Positions 8,137 to 18,500 of a stretch of 55,326 nucleotides of DNA are shown in pieces. Source of the DNA: Candidatus Krumholzibacteriia bacterium (GTDB lineage: Bacteria; Krumholzibacteriota; Krumholzibacteriia; LZORAL124-64-63); contig JANTGJ010000006.1 of assembly GCA_024762975.1 (NCBI GenBank), forward strand, positions 1 through 55,326, given 5' to 3'. The notes below the pieces were generated by a model, which was not told where the DNA came from, made no database searches, and was given only the letters and a program-made list of their open reading frames with translations. The translations under genes were made by a program, and so were the position numbers. Numbering within the stretch: position 1 is the first letter of the stretch; the number at the start of each line of letters is the position of its first letter.

Positions 8137-9504
8137 CTAGGGCCGCCAGGTCAGGCGCAGGGTCGCATAGCCCAGCGCTGAGTCATCTTCCGGAATCGTA
8201 TGATTCTCAGGCTCGTAGTTGGCCATCGCATCGAGGGTGAAATGATCGCCCAGACGCCAGGTCGCGGTCAGCCAGATTTCCCAGTAGGTGAAATCGGTAT
8301 TGCTGTATTCGTCGAGGTAGTCGGTGGTTCCGGCAACGTCCAGGCTCGCAGTCGTTGCCGTCTCGGTCCCGGAGGAACTCTCGTCGTAGAGGCGCTGGCC
8401 CACCTCCAGGGTCAAGGAGCCACTGAGCTGATCGTCGTAGGCGTCGACTCCCCCGCGCAGCCCGAACTGAGTGTAGCTTTCGGGCACTTCGCCAGCGCCG
8501 AATCGTTCACCGGCCAGTCCCAGTTTCCAACGCGTGCTCAGCAGATCGCCCCGTCCGTAGCCGGCAAAAGCCGTCGTGCGCCACGAATCGAAATAGGCGC
8601 CCTCTTCCCGATCATACAACCACCCTTCGAGCTGCAGATCGCCCAGGATCCGGCCAACGCCGGTCGGAATCGCGAACTCCAGATCGGTCAGATGGATCCA
8701 GGCCGACGGGCGGGCCGTCTCATCGCGCACGAGACGGCGATCGGTGCGGTGGTAGACTCGAATGCGCCGATCGGCCTGGCCGCCCCGTTCGAATGTTGCC
8801 TGGGCTCCCCAGGTGTGGCGGTCGATACGGGCCGAGTCCGGGTAGGAGCGCGCCGATCCCAGCAACCCCGCACTCCAACTCCGTTCGCTCCAGCCGCGGG
8901 ATCGCAGCGTCATTGCCAGGCCGACCTGCCGATGATTGACCTCCAGCTCGGACGGCGAGCCATAGTGTTGCAGATACCCGCGCAATCGACTCTCGAACAT
9001 CGTCGATTCATTCTGCCAGGGTACCAGGCGCAGATCCGTTCGAGTCTCGAGATTGTCGCTTGAAGTGTACTCGTCCGAATGGCGATACTGCCGGCCTCGC
9101 AATGAAGCGGCCAGTCGCAGCCGGGTGCTTCGTCCCGAGTCCAAACGGCGAAAAACACCTTCGAGTCGCTGCCGGGTCAGTTCATCGCCGAGTGAGGCCG
9201 AGCCCTGCAGCTCCCACCGATTCGCCCCTCGGCGAGCCGAACGACCGCTAACGGCCACCGCAGCCAGGGCTTCGATGACGGTCTCGGTGGTATCGGAGAC
9301 AGCGAGCGGATAGGTGTGGACCAGCGCGTCGAGACCCGTCTCGAGCCGGAGGTTCCAGTGCGCCTTCGGCGCCGGCGGTGCGGTCCATTGCCCCAACGAA
9401 TCACGGCCGCTGGTCGGGATCTCCAGGGCATGCGCCGAGGCAGGACCCGAAACGGTTCCTGCCAGGGCAACTCCCAGGATCAGCAAAAAGCGCACGCCGG
9501 GCAT
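8137..9504 (-). CDS. Predicted outer-membrane beta-barrel protein
   Basis: 455 residues with an N-terminal signal peptide (MPGVRFLLILGVALAGTVSG, cut near ASAHA) and no cytoplasmic-type domain. The rest alternates polar and hydrophobic residues in many short strands (for example WNLRLETGLDALVHTYPL and FTYWEIWLTATWRLG). It ends in a strand, YATLRLTWRP, typical of barrels. No family could be named. The ATG at 9504 follows an AAGGCGG site and lies only 9 bp after the stop of the helical periplasmic protein gene, which indicates co-transcription. It may be a porin-like or structural partner of that helical protein (inference). Confidence 0.7.
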   Translation of the reverse strand: MPGVRFLLILGVALAGTVSGPASAHALEIPTSGRDSLGQWTAPPAPKAHWNLRLETGLDALVHTYPLAVSDTTETVIEALAAVAVSGRSARRGANRWELQGSASLGDELTRQRLEGVFRRLDSGRSTRLRLAASLRGRQYRHSDEYTSSDNLETRTDLRLVPWQNESTMFESRLRGYLQHYGSPSELEVNHRQVGLAMTLRSRGWSERSWSAGLLGSARSYPDSARIDRHTWGAQATFERGGQADRRIRVYHRTDRRLVRDETARPSAWIHLTDLEFAIPTGVGRILGDLQLEGWLYDREEGAYFDSWRTTAFAGYGRGDLLSTRWKLGLAGERFGAGEVPESYTQFGLRGGVDAYDDQLSGSLTLEVGQRLYDESSSGTETATTASLDVAGTTDYLDEYSNTDFTYWEIWLTATWRLGDHFTLDAMANYEPENHTIPEDDSALGYATLRLTWRP

Positions 9505-9513
9505 TCCGCCTTT

Positions 9514-10563
9514 CTACCGGAGCATCCGCTCGACCTGGTCGAGTTTCTCGTGGGCGGCGCGGATCTGCCGCAACGCCCGCAGCAGGCGGCCGGCCGCGAG
9601 ATGGGTCGCAGCGTCGCTGCGGTCTTCGCCGGCCCGGCGGAACGTCCTGTGGGCACGATCGGAATTCGAACCCTCCAGTAGAGGGTCGAGTCGGGTCGCA
9701 CGTGCATCCCAACGTTCGATCTGGCGCCGGATCGCTTCAGCATCCGGAGCGACTCCGCTGTCAACGGCCTCGCCAATCAACTGGCGGGATCGCTCGAGAG
9801 CATGCCGCGCGCGCTGGGGATGCCCCTGTGCAAGCTGACTCGCAGCACGGTTCAGGAAGTTCCGTGCATCGTCCAGCCGCTCGAGACTCTCGCGCCCGGC
9901 ATCGTCCCCGAGTCGCTCGCGGGCCCCTTCGATCAATTTTCGGGTGCGTTCGATCTCGTTCTCCATCCGACCCGGGCGAGGCGCATCCTGCAGCAGGCGG
10001 CGCGCGCGTTGCAATAATTGTTCGGCTTGCTCGAGCAACTCGACGCCCGCCTTCGCATCGCCCTGCAGGTAACGCTCGCGGGCCCGCTCGGCCTGGGTTT
10101 CGGATTGGCGCAAAATCGTCAGGGCGGTCTCGTGGTGAGCTTCCTGGGCTCTCTCCCGCACTTCGTCGAAGACCTCGCGGAACCGGTCGGCGCGGACCCG
10201 GAGTTGCTCTTCCTGGTTCATCGCTTCGCGAGCCAGGCGAACCGCCAACCAGATCGCCTCGCGCGCCCGGCGGGCCGTTTCGTAGGCGCGCAGCGGCCGA
10301 TTCTGCGTGGCCAACTCGATACTTCGAACCTGCAGACGCTGGGCCTCGGCAAGCACCGTCCGGGAACGCGCATTGTCCGTGTCCTGGACCAGTTCGCGCG
10401 CCCAGTCCATCAACTCGGACGTACGTTCGATATAGTCGCGCAACTGCTCCTGGTCCTGGGCGTAGCTCGTCCCGGCGCCGATCAGCAGGCCCAGCAGCAG
10501 GACGAACACGGCAGCAGCCCAGCTCGCCGTGCGAGGGATTCGTTGCTCGGTAGCGGAAATCAT
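9514..10563 (-). CDS. Periplasmic all-helical, coiled-coil protein
   Basis: 349 residues. A signal peptide or signal anchor (WAAAVFVLLLGLLIGAGTSY, then AQDQEQ) is followed by about 300 residues that are almost entirely charged amphipathic helix. They are rich in Arg, Glu, Ala, Leu and Gln with heptad-like spacing (LEQAEQLLQRARRLLQD, RKLIEGARERLGD). No enzyme motif is visible, and I do not recognise the family. It is the first gene of a minus-strand transcript, with the outer-membrane barrel gene next after 9 bp. A role as a periplasmic spacer or envelope tether is plausible but inferred. ATG 10563 has GGAAGG nine nucleotides upstream. Confidence 0.7.
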   Translation of the reverse strand: MISATEQRIPRTASWAAAVFVLLLGLLIGAGTSYAQDQEQLRDYIERTSELMDWARELVQDTDNARSRTVLAEAQRLQVRSIELATQNRPLRAYETARRAREAIWLAVRLAREAMNQEEQLRVRADRFREVFDEVRERAQEAHHETALTILRQSETQAERARERYLQGDAKAGVELLEQAEQLLQRARRLLQDAPRPGRMENEIERTRKLIEGARERLGDDAGRESLERLDDARNFLNRAASQLAQGHPQRARHALERSRQLIGEAVDSGVAPDAEAIRRQIERWDARATRLDPLLEGSNSDRAHRTFRRAGEDRSDAATHLAAGRLLRALRQIRAAHEKLDQVERMLR

Positions 10564-10667
10564 CAGGGACCTTCCGGTTTCAGGGGACAGCGGGCTTCGA
10601 TCGACACTCGCACGGGTGCAGGGGGCGTGCCACCGGGGCCGTTCCGCCTCGATCCATGTTGAGGACT

Positions 10668-10698
10668 GCTATACAACAGGTTAGGCACCTGTTCGCAA
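10668..10698 (-). promoter_or_regulatory. Promoter with 19-bp spacer and internal inverted repeat (MerR-like architecture)
   Basis: On the minus strand, TTGCGA (10693-10698) and TATAGC (10668-10673) are 19 bp apart. Nearly the whole spacer is an inverted repeat, AACAGGT-N5-ACCTGTT (10675-10693). Over-long spacers filled by a dyad are the hallmark of MerR-family-activated promoters. It lies about 100 nt upstream of the helical-protein/barrel operon. No merR gene is visible in the window. Confidence 0.45.
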
Positions 10699-10768
10699 TT
10701 CACACGGGGCCACCCGGCTCTCCATCGAGCACCCTGCGGGACCCGAGTGTACCTTCAGGTACAGGAAG

Positions 10769-12115
10769 CTACTCTTCCATACCCAACAATTTCAGGCGCG
10801 AATAGAGCGTCCGACGGGTAATGCCCAGCATCTGCGCGGCCAGGCTCTTGTTGCCGCTGGCCCGCTCCAACGCCGCCGCAATCAGGCGCCGCGCGTTGTT
10901 GTCCAAATTCAGATCTTCGGTGACCGGATGTGCCGCCGGGCCGCCCGGGGCACCGGCCATCAACTGGAAGTGTTCCGCCGTCAGGGGCGCTCCCTGCGCC
11001 AGGATGTGTCCGCGCTCGACCACATTCCGCAATTCGCGCACATTCCCGGGCCAACCGTGGGCGCGCAACGCCTGCACCGACGCCGAGTCCAACACCTCGC
11101 CCTGCCGACCGAGCCGGTCCAGGAAGTGTTCCACCAACCGGGGGATGTCCTCGGAACGTTCGCGCAGGGGGGGTACATCCAGCGGGAAGACCAGCAGGCG
11201 GTAGTACAGATCCTCGCGAAAAACCTGATCGACGATCGCCTGTTCCAGCGATCGATTGGTCGCCGCCACCACCCGCACATCCACTTCGCGCTCACGCGGG
11301 TCTCCGACGCGGTTGATTCGTTTCTCCTCCAGTACGCGCAGCAGCTTGGCCTGCACCGCCGGATCCGCCTCACCGATCTCGTCCAGAAAAACCGTACCGC
11401 CGCGGGCGGCCTCGAACAATCCCTCGCGATCCTCGTCCGCCCCCGTAAAAGCCCCTTTGCGGTAGCCGAAAAGCTCGGATTCCAGCAGCGTATCGGAAAT
11501 CGCCGCGCAATTGACGGCGATGAAGGGCCCCGCGGCACGCGAGCTGGCTCGATGGACCGCGCGGGCGGTGACCTCCTTGCCGGTACCGCTCTCACCGCGA
11601 ATCAATACCGTCGCCTCCGAGGGCGCGACCTTGGCCACGAGTTCGCGCAGGTTCCGCATCGGCGGTGAATCGCCGATCAGTTCCCGCTCCACACCCAGAC
11701 CGGACAACGTCGTATCCAGTTCGGTACGCAACGCGCGGTTGCGGCGCTGTAGTTCCTCCTGCGCGGCCGCCTGTTCGACGACGTGCAACACCTCGTTCAG
11801 GTTGAAGGGCTTGGTCAGATACTGGAAGGCGCCGGCCTGCAGGGCGTCGACCGCGGTCTTGACCTCGCCGTAGGCCGTCAAAACCACGATCCGGGTGTGT
11901 GGGCTCTGTTCCCGCACGCCGGCAATGACGGCCATTCCGTCGACGGGCTCCATGCGCAGATCGGTCAACACGACATCGAAGGCTTCCGCGGCGACCGCGG
12001 CGAGCGCTTCCTGGCCGCCATATTCCCCACGCACCTCGTGTCCGGCATGCTCCAGTGCGCTCTTGAGCAATACGACCATCTTTTTCTCGTCGTCCACGAC
12101 CAGGATTCGACTCAC
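10769..12115 (-). CDS. NtrC-family sigma-54-dependent response regulator
   Basis: 448 residues. The N-terminal receiver domain has DD at residues 8-9, phospho-acceptor Asp52 (VVLTDLRM) and Lys102 (LTKPF). The central AAA+ domain has Walker A GESGTGKE near 174-181 and an intact GAFTGA loop at 221-226, which contacts sigma-54. It also has a Walker B-like [10 protein letters not shown] and the FREDLYYRL and RERSEDIP signatures. The C-terminus is a Fis-type helix-turn-helix ([19 protein letters not shown]). It should therefore activate sigma-54 promoters on phosphorylation. GTG 12115 overlaps the stop of the upstream kinase gene (GTGA), so the pair is translationally coupled and the kinase is the likely partner. 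Targets are unknown. Confidence 0.95.
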   Translation of the reverse strand: MSRILVVDDEKKMVVLLKSALEHAGHEVRGEYGGQEALAAVAAEAFDVVLTDLRMEPVDGMAVIAGVREQSPHTRIVVLTAYGEVKTAVDALQAGAFQYLTKPFNLNEVLHVVEQAAAQEELQRRNRALRTELDTTLSGLGVERELIGDSPPMRNLRELVAKVAPSEATVLIRGESGTGKEVTARAVHRASSRAAGPFIAVNCAAISDTLLESELFGYRKGAFTGADEDREGLFEAARGGTVFLDEIGEADPAVQAKLLRVLEEKRINRVGDPREREVDVRVVAATNRSLEQAIVDQVFREDLYYRLLVFPLDVPPLRERSEDIPRLVEHFLDRLGRQGEVLDSASVQALRAHGWPGNVRELRNVVERGHILAQGAPLTAEHFQLMAGAPGGPAAHPVTEDLNLDNNARRLIAAALERASGNKSLAAQMLGITRRTLYSRLKLLGMEE

Positions 12116-13479
12116 GTGAGGCTCCTCGGCTTTCGGTTTCCGTTCGTACCCGACAGCGGGAGCCGCAGCTCGGCCTCCGCTCCGCCGGACGATCCGTCGC
12201 GCAATACCAGCGTTCCGCCCATCTCCACGGCGATGCGCCGCGAGAGGGCCAGTCCCAGGCCGCTGCCCTTCTCCTTGCTGGTGTGGAAGGGTTCGAAAAG
12301 GCTTTCCGGATCGGCCCCGGCCAGACCGTCCCCCTCGTCGGCCACGATCAGGACGCCCTGGTTCCCGTCGATGCGCAGATCCACATCGATCGCCCCGCCG
12401 GTGGGCATCGCATCCCGCGCATTCAGCAACAGATTCAGGATAACCTGCTGCAGGCGCCGCGGATCGCCATACACCAGCGCCGGAACCGCCGGGTCACGAT
12501 AGGCCACGGTCACTCCGTATTCGCGCAATTCGTCCTCGAGCAGACGGATCCCGCGCCGCGCCGTTTGCATCAAATCAAAGAGCTCGCCGTCCGCGGGCCG
12601 GTCGGTTCCGAAGGCCAGATAGCCGGTCAGAATCTGATCGAGACGGTCCACCTCTTCGGGAATGAACTCCGCCATCTCGTCCTCGATGCCGGCGTCAGCC
12701 AGGACGCGTTGCAGATGCTGGCCGGTACCCCGAATGATCCCCAGCGGATTTCGGATCTCGTGCGCGATGCCCGCGGTCATCCGCCCCATCGCCGCCAGAT
12801 TCTCCTGGCGCAGCATCGAGGCCCGGTATCGCTCGAGCGAGAGATTGATGCGGTGCAGGAAGACTCCCAGGACGATCAGGATCAGCAGCACGGCAACACC
12901 GGTGATCAAGGCCCCCCGGCGCAACGTCGCCAGCGACTGGAAAAAATCCGGGCGTCCGCTGACGGTCACAACCGCCACTACCAGCGGCTTACCGTCATCC
13001 CGGCTGTTTCCCCAGACCGGTGCATGGGCCGATTTCCTGAACGAATCGTCGAGACGGTAGAGCCGCGTAGCCTTACCGATTCCCCCGAGGGCCATTTCCA
13101 CCGCCGCGGGGCTCTCCTGCCAGTAGTCATTGGGCGCCCCGCGCTGCAGGCTGCCCGCGGTGCTGATCAGAACCACCCCCTCCGGCGTGCACACCGTGAC
13201 TTCCGCCAAGTCATTCCGGGCTTCGAGTTCTTCCAGTCGAACCTGCAGGGAATTCAGTTCGGCCAATGCCTGGGGATCGCCCAGAGTCGCGTCGGCAACC
13301 AGCGAGCCATCCAGCAGGAGGGCCACCGAGCGGGCGACAGCCAGCAGCCGATCGCCCATTGCCTGATCCAGCCGCTCTTTCGAAGCGTGGTAGAACGAGC
13401 CGAGACCGACCGTGACCGCGACCAGGATCACCGCGTAGATGATTCCCGCCCACAGCGACCATCCGCCCCTTCGCCTCAT
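12112..13479 (-). CDS. Membrane sensor histidine kinase, partner of the NtrC-type regulator
   Basis: 455 residues. A first membrane span lies at about residues 10-28, a periplasmic sensor region at about 30-185 and a second span at about 190-209 (LITGVAVLLILIVLGVFLH). The HisKA domain follows with phospho-acceptor His240 (MTAGIAHEIRNPLG). The ATPase domain has N-box LNLLLNARDA, G1 ADEGDGL and G2 GSGLGLALSRRI. There is no clear HAMP domain. The periplasmic part resembles single Cache/PAS-like sensors, but no ligand can be inferred. ATG 13479 overlaps the lipA stop (ATGA), so lipA, kinase and regulator form one operon. Confidence 0.93.
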   Translation of the reverse strand: MRRRGGWSLWAGIIYAVILVAVTVGLGSFYHASKERLDQAMGDRLLAVARSVALLLDGSLVADATLGDPQALAELNSLQVRLEELEARNDLAEVTVCTPEGVVLISTAGSLQRGAPNDYWQESPAAVEMALGGIGKATRLYRLDDSFRKSAHAPVWGNSRDDGKPLVVAVVTVSGRPDFFQSLATLRRGALITGVAVLLILIVLGVFLHRINLSLERYRASMLRQENLAAMGRMTAGIAHEIRNPLGIIRGTGQHLQRVLADAGIEDEMAEFIPEEVDRLDQILTGYLAFGTDRPADGELFDLMQTARRGIRLLEDELREYGVTVAYRDPAVPALVYGDPRRLQQVILNLLLNARDAMPTGGAIDVDLRIDGNQGVLIVADEGDGLAGADPESLFEPFHTSKEKGSGLGLALSRRIAVEMGGTLVLRDGSSGGAEAELRLPLSGTNGNRKPRSLT

Positions 13480-14411
13480 CCGTCTCCCGTTCCCGTTGCG
13501 GGTTCCGGGCCCAACGATTCGGATTGCTCCCGCGCGTGGTAGCTGGAACGCACCAGCGGGCCGGACTCGACCCATTCCAATCCGAGATCACGGCCTGCGG
13601 CGGCAAGTTCTTCGAATTCGGACGGCTCGACGAACCGGCGCACCGGGTGGTGTTTACGCGTCGGCTGCAAGTACTGGCCGATGGTCAGGATCTGCACGCC
13701 CGAATCGACAGCTTCGCGCATCAACTCGATGACCTCGTCGTGCTCCTCGCCCACGCCCAGCATGATGCCCGTCTTGATCTTCATCGGCACCGCGTGCGAA
13801 TCGGCCCAGCGACGCGCGCGCGCCAACAGTTCGTGCGAACGGCAATAGTCGGCGCCGCCGGTCCGCAAGACCGGATACAGTCGCGGGACCGTCTCCAGAT
13901 TGTGGTTCAGCACCTCCGGGGCGGCGCGCAGCACGGTCTCGAGATCGGCCTCGACGCCCTCGAAGTCCGGAATCAGCACCTCGACCCCACAACCGGGGTT
14001 CAGCTGCCGGATCCATTCGATGCTCCGGGCAAAATGCCGGGCCCCGCCATCGGGCAGATCGTCGCGATTGACCGAGGTCATGACGGCGAACTTCAGACCC
14101 AGGGTGCGCACGGTCTCGGCCACCCGGCGCGGCTCGTCCTCATCCAGCGGTGTGGGACAGCCGGCGGCAATGTTGCAGAAAGTGCAATGGCGGGTGCAGG
14201 TATTTCCCATCAGCAGGAAAGTCGCCGTACGCGAGCCGAAACATTCCGCGCGATTGGGACAGTTGGCGCTCTCACAGACGGTGTTCAACTCCGCAGTGCG
14301 CAACAGGCGCTTGACTTCATTGTAGTCCTCGCCCCCGTGACGCTTCATGCGCAGCCAGGCCGGTTTCCCGGTAACTGACGCGCGCGGCTTCCTACCGCTG
14401 CCGCAGCTCAC
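13476..14411 (-). CDS. lipA: Lipoyl synthase
   Basis: 311 residues. This radical-SAM enzyme inserts sulfur at C6 and C8 of protein-bound octanoyl groups to make lipoyl cofactors. Both cluster motifs are intact. The auxiliary 4Fe-4S cluster ligands are Cys46, Cys51 and Cys57 (CESANCPNRAEC). The radical-SAM cluster ligands are Cys72, Cys76 and Cys79 (CTRHCTFC). VMTSVNRDDLPDGGA, KTGIMLGVGE and RSSYHA near the C-terminus (third-ligand serine of the auxiliary cluster) are also family-typical. The GTG start at 14411 overlaps the stop of the upstream hydrolase gene (GTGA), which fixes the start. Neither lipB nor a 2-oxoacid dehydrogenase complex lies nearby. Confidence 0.97.
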   Translation of the reverse strand: MSCGSGRKPRASVTGKPAWLRMKRHGGEDYNEVKRLLRTAELNTVCESANCPNRAECFGSRTATFLLMGNTCTRHCTFCNIAAGCPTPLDEDEPRRVAETVRTLGLKFAVMTSVNRDDLPDGGARHFARSIEWIRQLNPGCGVEVLIPDFEGVEADLETVLRAAPEVLNHNLETVPRLYPVLRTGGADYCRSHELLARARRWADSHAVPMKIKTGIMLGVGEEHDEVIELMREAVDSGVQILTIGQYLQPTRKHHPVRRFVEPSEFEELAAAGRDLGLEWVESGPLVRSSYHAREQSESLGPEPATGTGDG

Positions 14412-15265
14412 TCGGGTCCCTCAGCCAGGGTGAATACCTGGTCCGGCTTGAACTTGCCATCCTGGAAGACGACCGTCGCCGCCTCGTTTTCCAGATCATG
14501 CTCGAAAACCAAAATGTATCGATCCTCCACGGCGCGGGTCAGGAACTGTTTCTTCTCGGTCACGGTCAACAGCGGGTTCAGATCGAAGCCCATGATCCAG
14601 GGGACGTGTACCTGGCTGAGGAAGGGCAGCAAATCGCCGCAATAGACGACCGTACGCTCGCCCGTGTGGAATTCGACCATCTGCTGGCCGGGGGTATGCC
14701 CGTTGATCGGATGGACCCGCACGCCAGGCAGGATCTCGCTGGGGCCCTCGACCAGTTCGAGACGACCGCTGTCGGCCAGCTGCTGGAAATCTTCGGTGCG
14801 GAAACTGGCGCGGTCGCGTTCCGAGGGTTTCAGGGCCCACTCCCAGTGCCGTTTCTGGACCCAATGCGTGGCCTCCGGAAATACCGGTTCCAACGAGCCA
14901 CCCTCTTCCCGGAACGTGCCTCCCGAGTGATCAAAATGCAGGTGAGTCAGGATTACGTCGGTGATGGATTCGCGGGTGATCCCCGCCTCCGCCAATTCGG
15001 CCACCAGTTGATTCCTGCGTCGCTCCAGCCCGAAGACCCCCACCTTTTTCTCGTCCCAGCGATCGCCCATCCCGGTATCGACCAGGATACGTTTCGTTCC
15101 GTGGTCGACCAGCAGACAGCGCAGCGCCAGCCCGATACGATTCATTTCATCGGCAGGATGCTTCTTCTCCCACATCACCTTCGGGACGACCCCGAACATG
15201 GCACCGCCGTCCAACTTGAAGCGCCCGTCATGGAACGCCCGAAAGGTCCATTCTCCCAGATTCAT
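14408..15265 (-). CDS. Metallo-beta-lactamase-fold hydrolase
   Basis: 285 residues. The zinc-binding motif THLHFDHSGG supplies His108, His110, Asp112 and His113. Further ligand positions are INGHTPGQ and YCGDLLPF. The overall layout (GDGRF-like start, LVDTGMG, then the H-x-H-x-D-H loop) resembles the lactonase/glyoxalase-II branch of MBL-fold hydrolases; the substrate is not determinable. The ATG at 15265 has GAGGTAA six nucleotides upstream and is preferred to in-frame starts further upstream. It is the first gene of the lipA-kinase-regulator operon, overlapping lipA by 4 bp. Confidence 0.9.
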   Translation of the reverse strand: MNLGEWTFRAFHDGRFKLDGGAMFGVVPKVMWEKKHPADEMNRIGLALRCLLVDHGTKRILVDTGMGDRWDEKKVGVFGLERRRNQLVAELAEAGITRESITDVILTHLHFDHSGGTFREEGGSLEPVFPEATHWVQKRHWEWALKPSERDRASFRTEDFQQLADSGRLELVEGPSEILPGVRVHPINGHTPGQQMVEFHTGERTVVYCGDLLPFLSQVHVPWIMGFDLNPLLTVTEKKQFLTRAVEDRYILVFEHDLENEAATVVFQDGKFKPDQVFTLAEGPE

Positions 15266-15377
15266 CGTTACCTCGGTTCCATCAGTAGCCATGCCCCGCA
15301 TTCAGTTCTCGAAAGCATAACTCCGGGCCCAGGGCCGGGCAACTACACGATGGGTCGCGATACCGAAGTTTTTGCCG

Positions 15378-15402
15378 GGTCGGGTCAGTGATGGGGTATA
15401 CT
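15378..15402 (+). promoter_or_regulatory. Possible promoter of the large secreted-protein gene at 15520
   Basis: A good -10-like TATACT lies at 15397-15402, with only a loose upstream match (TTGCCG, spacing about 19 bp). It is in the divergent intergenic region between the hydrolase operon and the secreted-protein gene, about 110 nt before the latter's ATG. TATACT is near-palindromic, so the minus-strand operon might use the same site. Confidence 0.25.
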
Positions 15403-15519
15403 GCATTCGAGGCGAACTCCTGGGAGGAGGCAAGGTAATTTTCCTCCAGGCGCCGTCCGCTGAGCCCCGGAGCCCATTCGCGGGCCGTGAACCCAACGGA
15501 CCCGGACAGGGGGAGTCGC

Positions 15520-18500
15520 ATGAAGTACAGCCAACGCATCCGCAATCGTTCTTTTTTACTTCCGTGTTTTCTATGGATCCTGTGTACGGTCGCTCTGATC
15601 GCCGGACCGGCGGCACATGCCCAGGGGACCGATCGGGTCGGCGTCTATTTCGACCCGGCCTACACCAGCAACGAAATCCATCCCGACAACATTCCCGGCA
15701 TCGTGCCCGCTCATATCGTGCTGAAGAATCCGACCGCGGCAGGCGGCGTCGGCGGTTGGGAATGTTGGCTGCGCATCGACGGTCCGGCCCTGTTGGCCGG
15801 CACCGACTATGCGGGCAATGCCTTGAACGTGGAGACGCCGCCGGTCTTTCTGGTCGGCATCGCTGATCCGCCGCTGCCCGGGGGCAACGAGGTGCTACTG
15901 GCGACCGTCAACCTCTTCGTGACCGAACCCGAACCCGTGGTGCTCTCGCTGCAGCCCCTCTACCGGTCCTCGCTGCCCGGCGAGATGGCCTACCTGGATG
16001 CTGCCAATACGACGGACATCCTTCCGATGTACTCGGCAACGGGCGAGGAGATCGTGGCCGGCATCAACGTGGGCTGGGATCCGATCTGTGATCTGGCGCC
16101 CTCGGTGATCGGATTTACCGAGGCCCCGGTGGGAGACGCCGCAGTCCGCAGCTTCACGATCTCCAATCTGGGATTGGCGCCGCTGGAACTGGACCTGCAA
16201 TTCCTCTCGGCTCCGGGGCCCTTTTCCCTGAACGGCCGGCCGGAGGGGCCGCTGACGATCGGGCCGAGGGACGAGGAGACGATCACGATTCGCTTCTCTC
16301 CGACGCAACTGGGTTACTTCGAGGTACTCCTGCGACTGGGTGGCACCTGCGACGACGTCCTGATCTACGGTAGCGCGCGCGAACCGCACATCGCCTGGCA
16401 GGCTCCGGCCGAACTGGACTTCGGCGAGGCCATCGTGGGCCAAACCACCACGATGAGCTTCCAGGTGCGCAACGTCGGTGAAGTCAGCTTCGCGATCGTC
16501 CCCTACCTGCCGCCCGATTGCGGGAGTTTCTCTGTCGTTTCCGACTATGTATCCACCGTGTACCCGGACAATTCGCGTACGATCACCGTTCGCTTCACCC
16601 CCACGTCGGTCGGAGCCTTTACCTGTGAACTGGACCTCGGGGAAACCGTACCCGCGGTTACTCTGACCGGTACGGCGCGCCTGCCTGACACCACTTGGGA
16701 GGCCCCCGAGTCGGTCGATTTCGGTGACGTGGATTTCGGCGACACCAGGACGCTGCCCGTCACCGTAACCAATACCGGTGAGGAATCGCTCTCCCTGTAC
16801 ATCGTTCTCCAGTCGGATTGCCAGGCATTCACCTACCCCGGTGTTGCCAATGTGACGCTCCCACCCGGAGCCTCGCACACGACCCAGATCACCTTTCAGC
16901 CGTTCGAGATGGGGCGGGCGACCTGTGAACTGAGCATGGGCGCGGTCGTGCCGCCGGTGACTCTGCTGGGTAGCAGCAGCGTCGAGGTGATCGATTTCGC
17001 GGTCCTGCCCACGGCGGTGCTCTTTTCACCGACGCTGGTCAGCGAAACCGACCTGCGTCCGATCACTTTCTTCAACCGGGGCAACGTCCCCATCGCGATC
17101 GCGCCCGAACTCGCGCCGCCGGTCGCCGGGTTGAACATCGCCTCGGGCAGCGCGCCGATCGACGTTCCGCCCGGCTCGCAACGGGTGATCGGGCTCGAGT
17201 TCGCGCCCCCCGCCCCGGGTGCCTATTCCTCGACCCTGGTGTTCGGCGAAGGCCTGCCGGAGGTCCCTGTCTCCGGGACCGGACTGGATGCTTCCGTCGA
17301 ATGCGTCCTGACTCCGCTCTCGATCGACTTCGGTTCGGTGTGGGTCGGAAGTTCCGTGCAGCGAATTTTCAATGTCACCAACGTGGGCAATGTGGCACTG
17401 GTTGTGAATCCGAATTCGTACAGTTCGGCTTTCACCGTCAGCCCAACGGGATACATTTCGATCCTGCCCGATCAGACCCAGACCTTCCAGGTCACCTTCC
17501 GGCCGATCGCCGACGGCGTCTACGACTCGGCGATCGACCTCGGGTCCGAGGCCTGCGGCTACCTGCCGGTCTCGGGCAACGGCGTGTTGCCACCGAGCCA
17601 GGACCAGGACCTCGTCGGCTTCACTTTCGAAGCCGCTTCGCTGCAGTACGGCTACTTCGAGAACGCCACCTACACCTCGGCCGGCTCGACCGTCGAGGCC
17701 TACCTGGCGCTCGTCAACCCCTCAACGATGGATCCGCTGGCCGGATTCGAATGCTGTGCCGCAATCGAAGGCCCAGGCATCTATACCGGTTGGCAGATCG
17801 AAGGCCAGCCGATCAACATCCTGAGCGAACCGTGCTTCCTGGTCGGGCTCGGTTCGCCCTTTCCGCCGGCGCCCTATTACATCCTGGCCACGACACAGAT
17901 CCTGGTCACTAATTCGGACGAGGACGTCGTGCTCAGCCTGGGTCCGATCTACCACGCGTCCATCGCCGGCGAAATGGCATGGTTGACCGGGCCGGACGGA
18001 CAGGAAATCCGCATCATGCGTAGCGTAACCGGCATGCCGGAATCCGCAGTGATCAACACCGGCGGCCTGGTGGGTATTTCGGCGCCGCTGCCGTCGGCCC
18101 AGGTGACGGCCTCGGCCGTGGCCTTGAGTTGGACCGTGCCTGCCGGGACCTACGATGGCTGCCGGATCTACCGGCGCGCCGCCGGAGCGATCGCCGAGGT
18201 TCTGGCCGACCGGATCCTGCCCATCAGCGGCCAGGAGTTCCGGTTCAGCGACGAGGCCTCCGGCTTCGAGCCGGGAACGGTGCTCTACTACAGCTATGCG
18301 CTGCTGGAGAACGGACAGGAGACGGCGCGCAGTTCCGAGGTCGAAGTCCAGTTGAAGAATTTTGCGCCCGCGGCTTCGCGTCTGTTGCCGAACGTGCCGA
18401 ATCCCTTCAATCCGCAGACGGAGATCCGCTTCGAGCTGGCCAAGGCCGGGCGCGCGCGAGTTACGATTTTCGACGTCACGGGCCGCAAGGTGCGGACGCT

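Noticed and set aside
10680-10698. Possible sigma-54 promoter (GGCAC...GCA) on the plus strand
   Set aside because: Spacing between GG and GC is 9 instead of 10, and no plus-strand gene follows.
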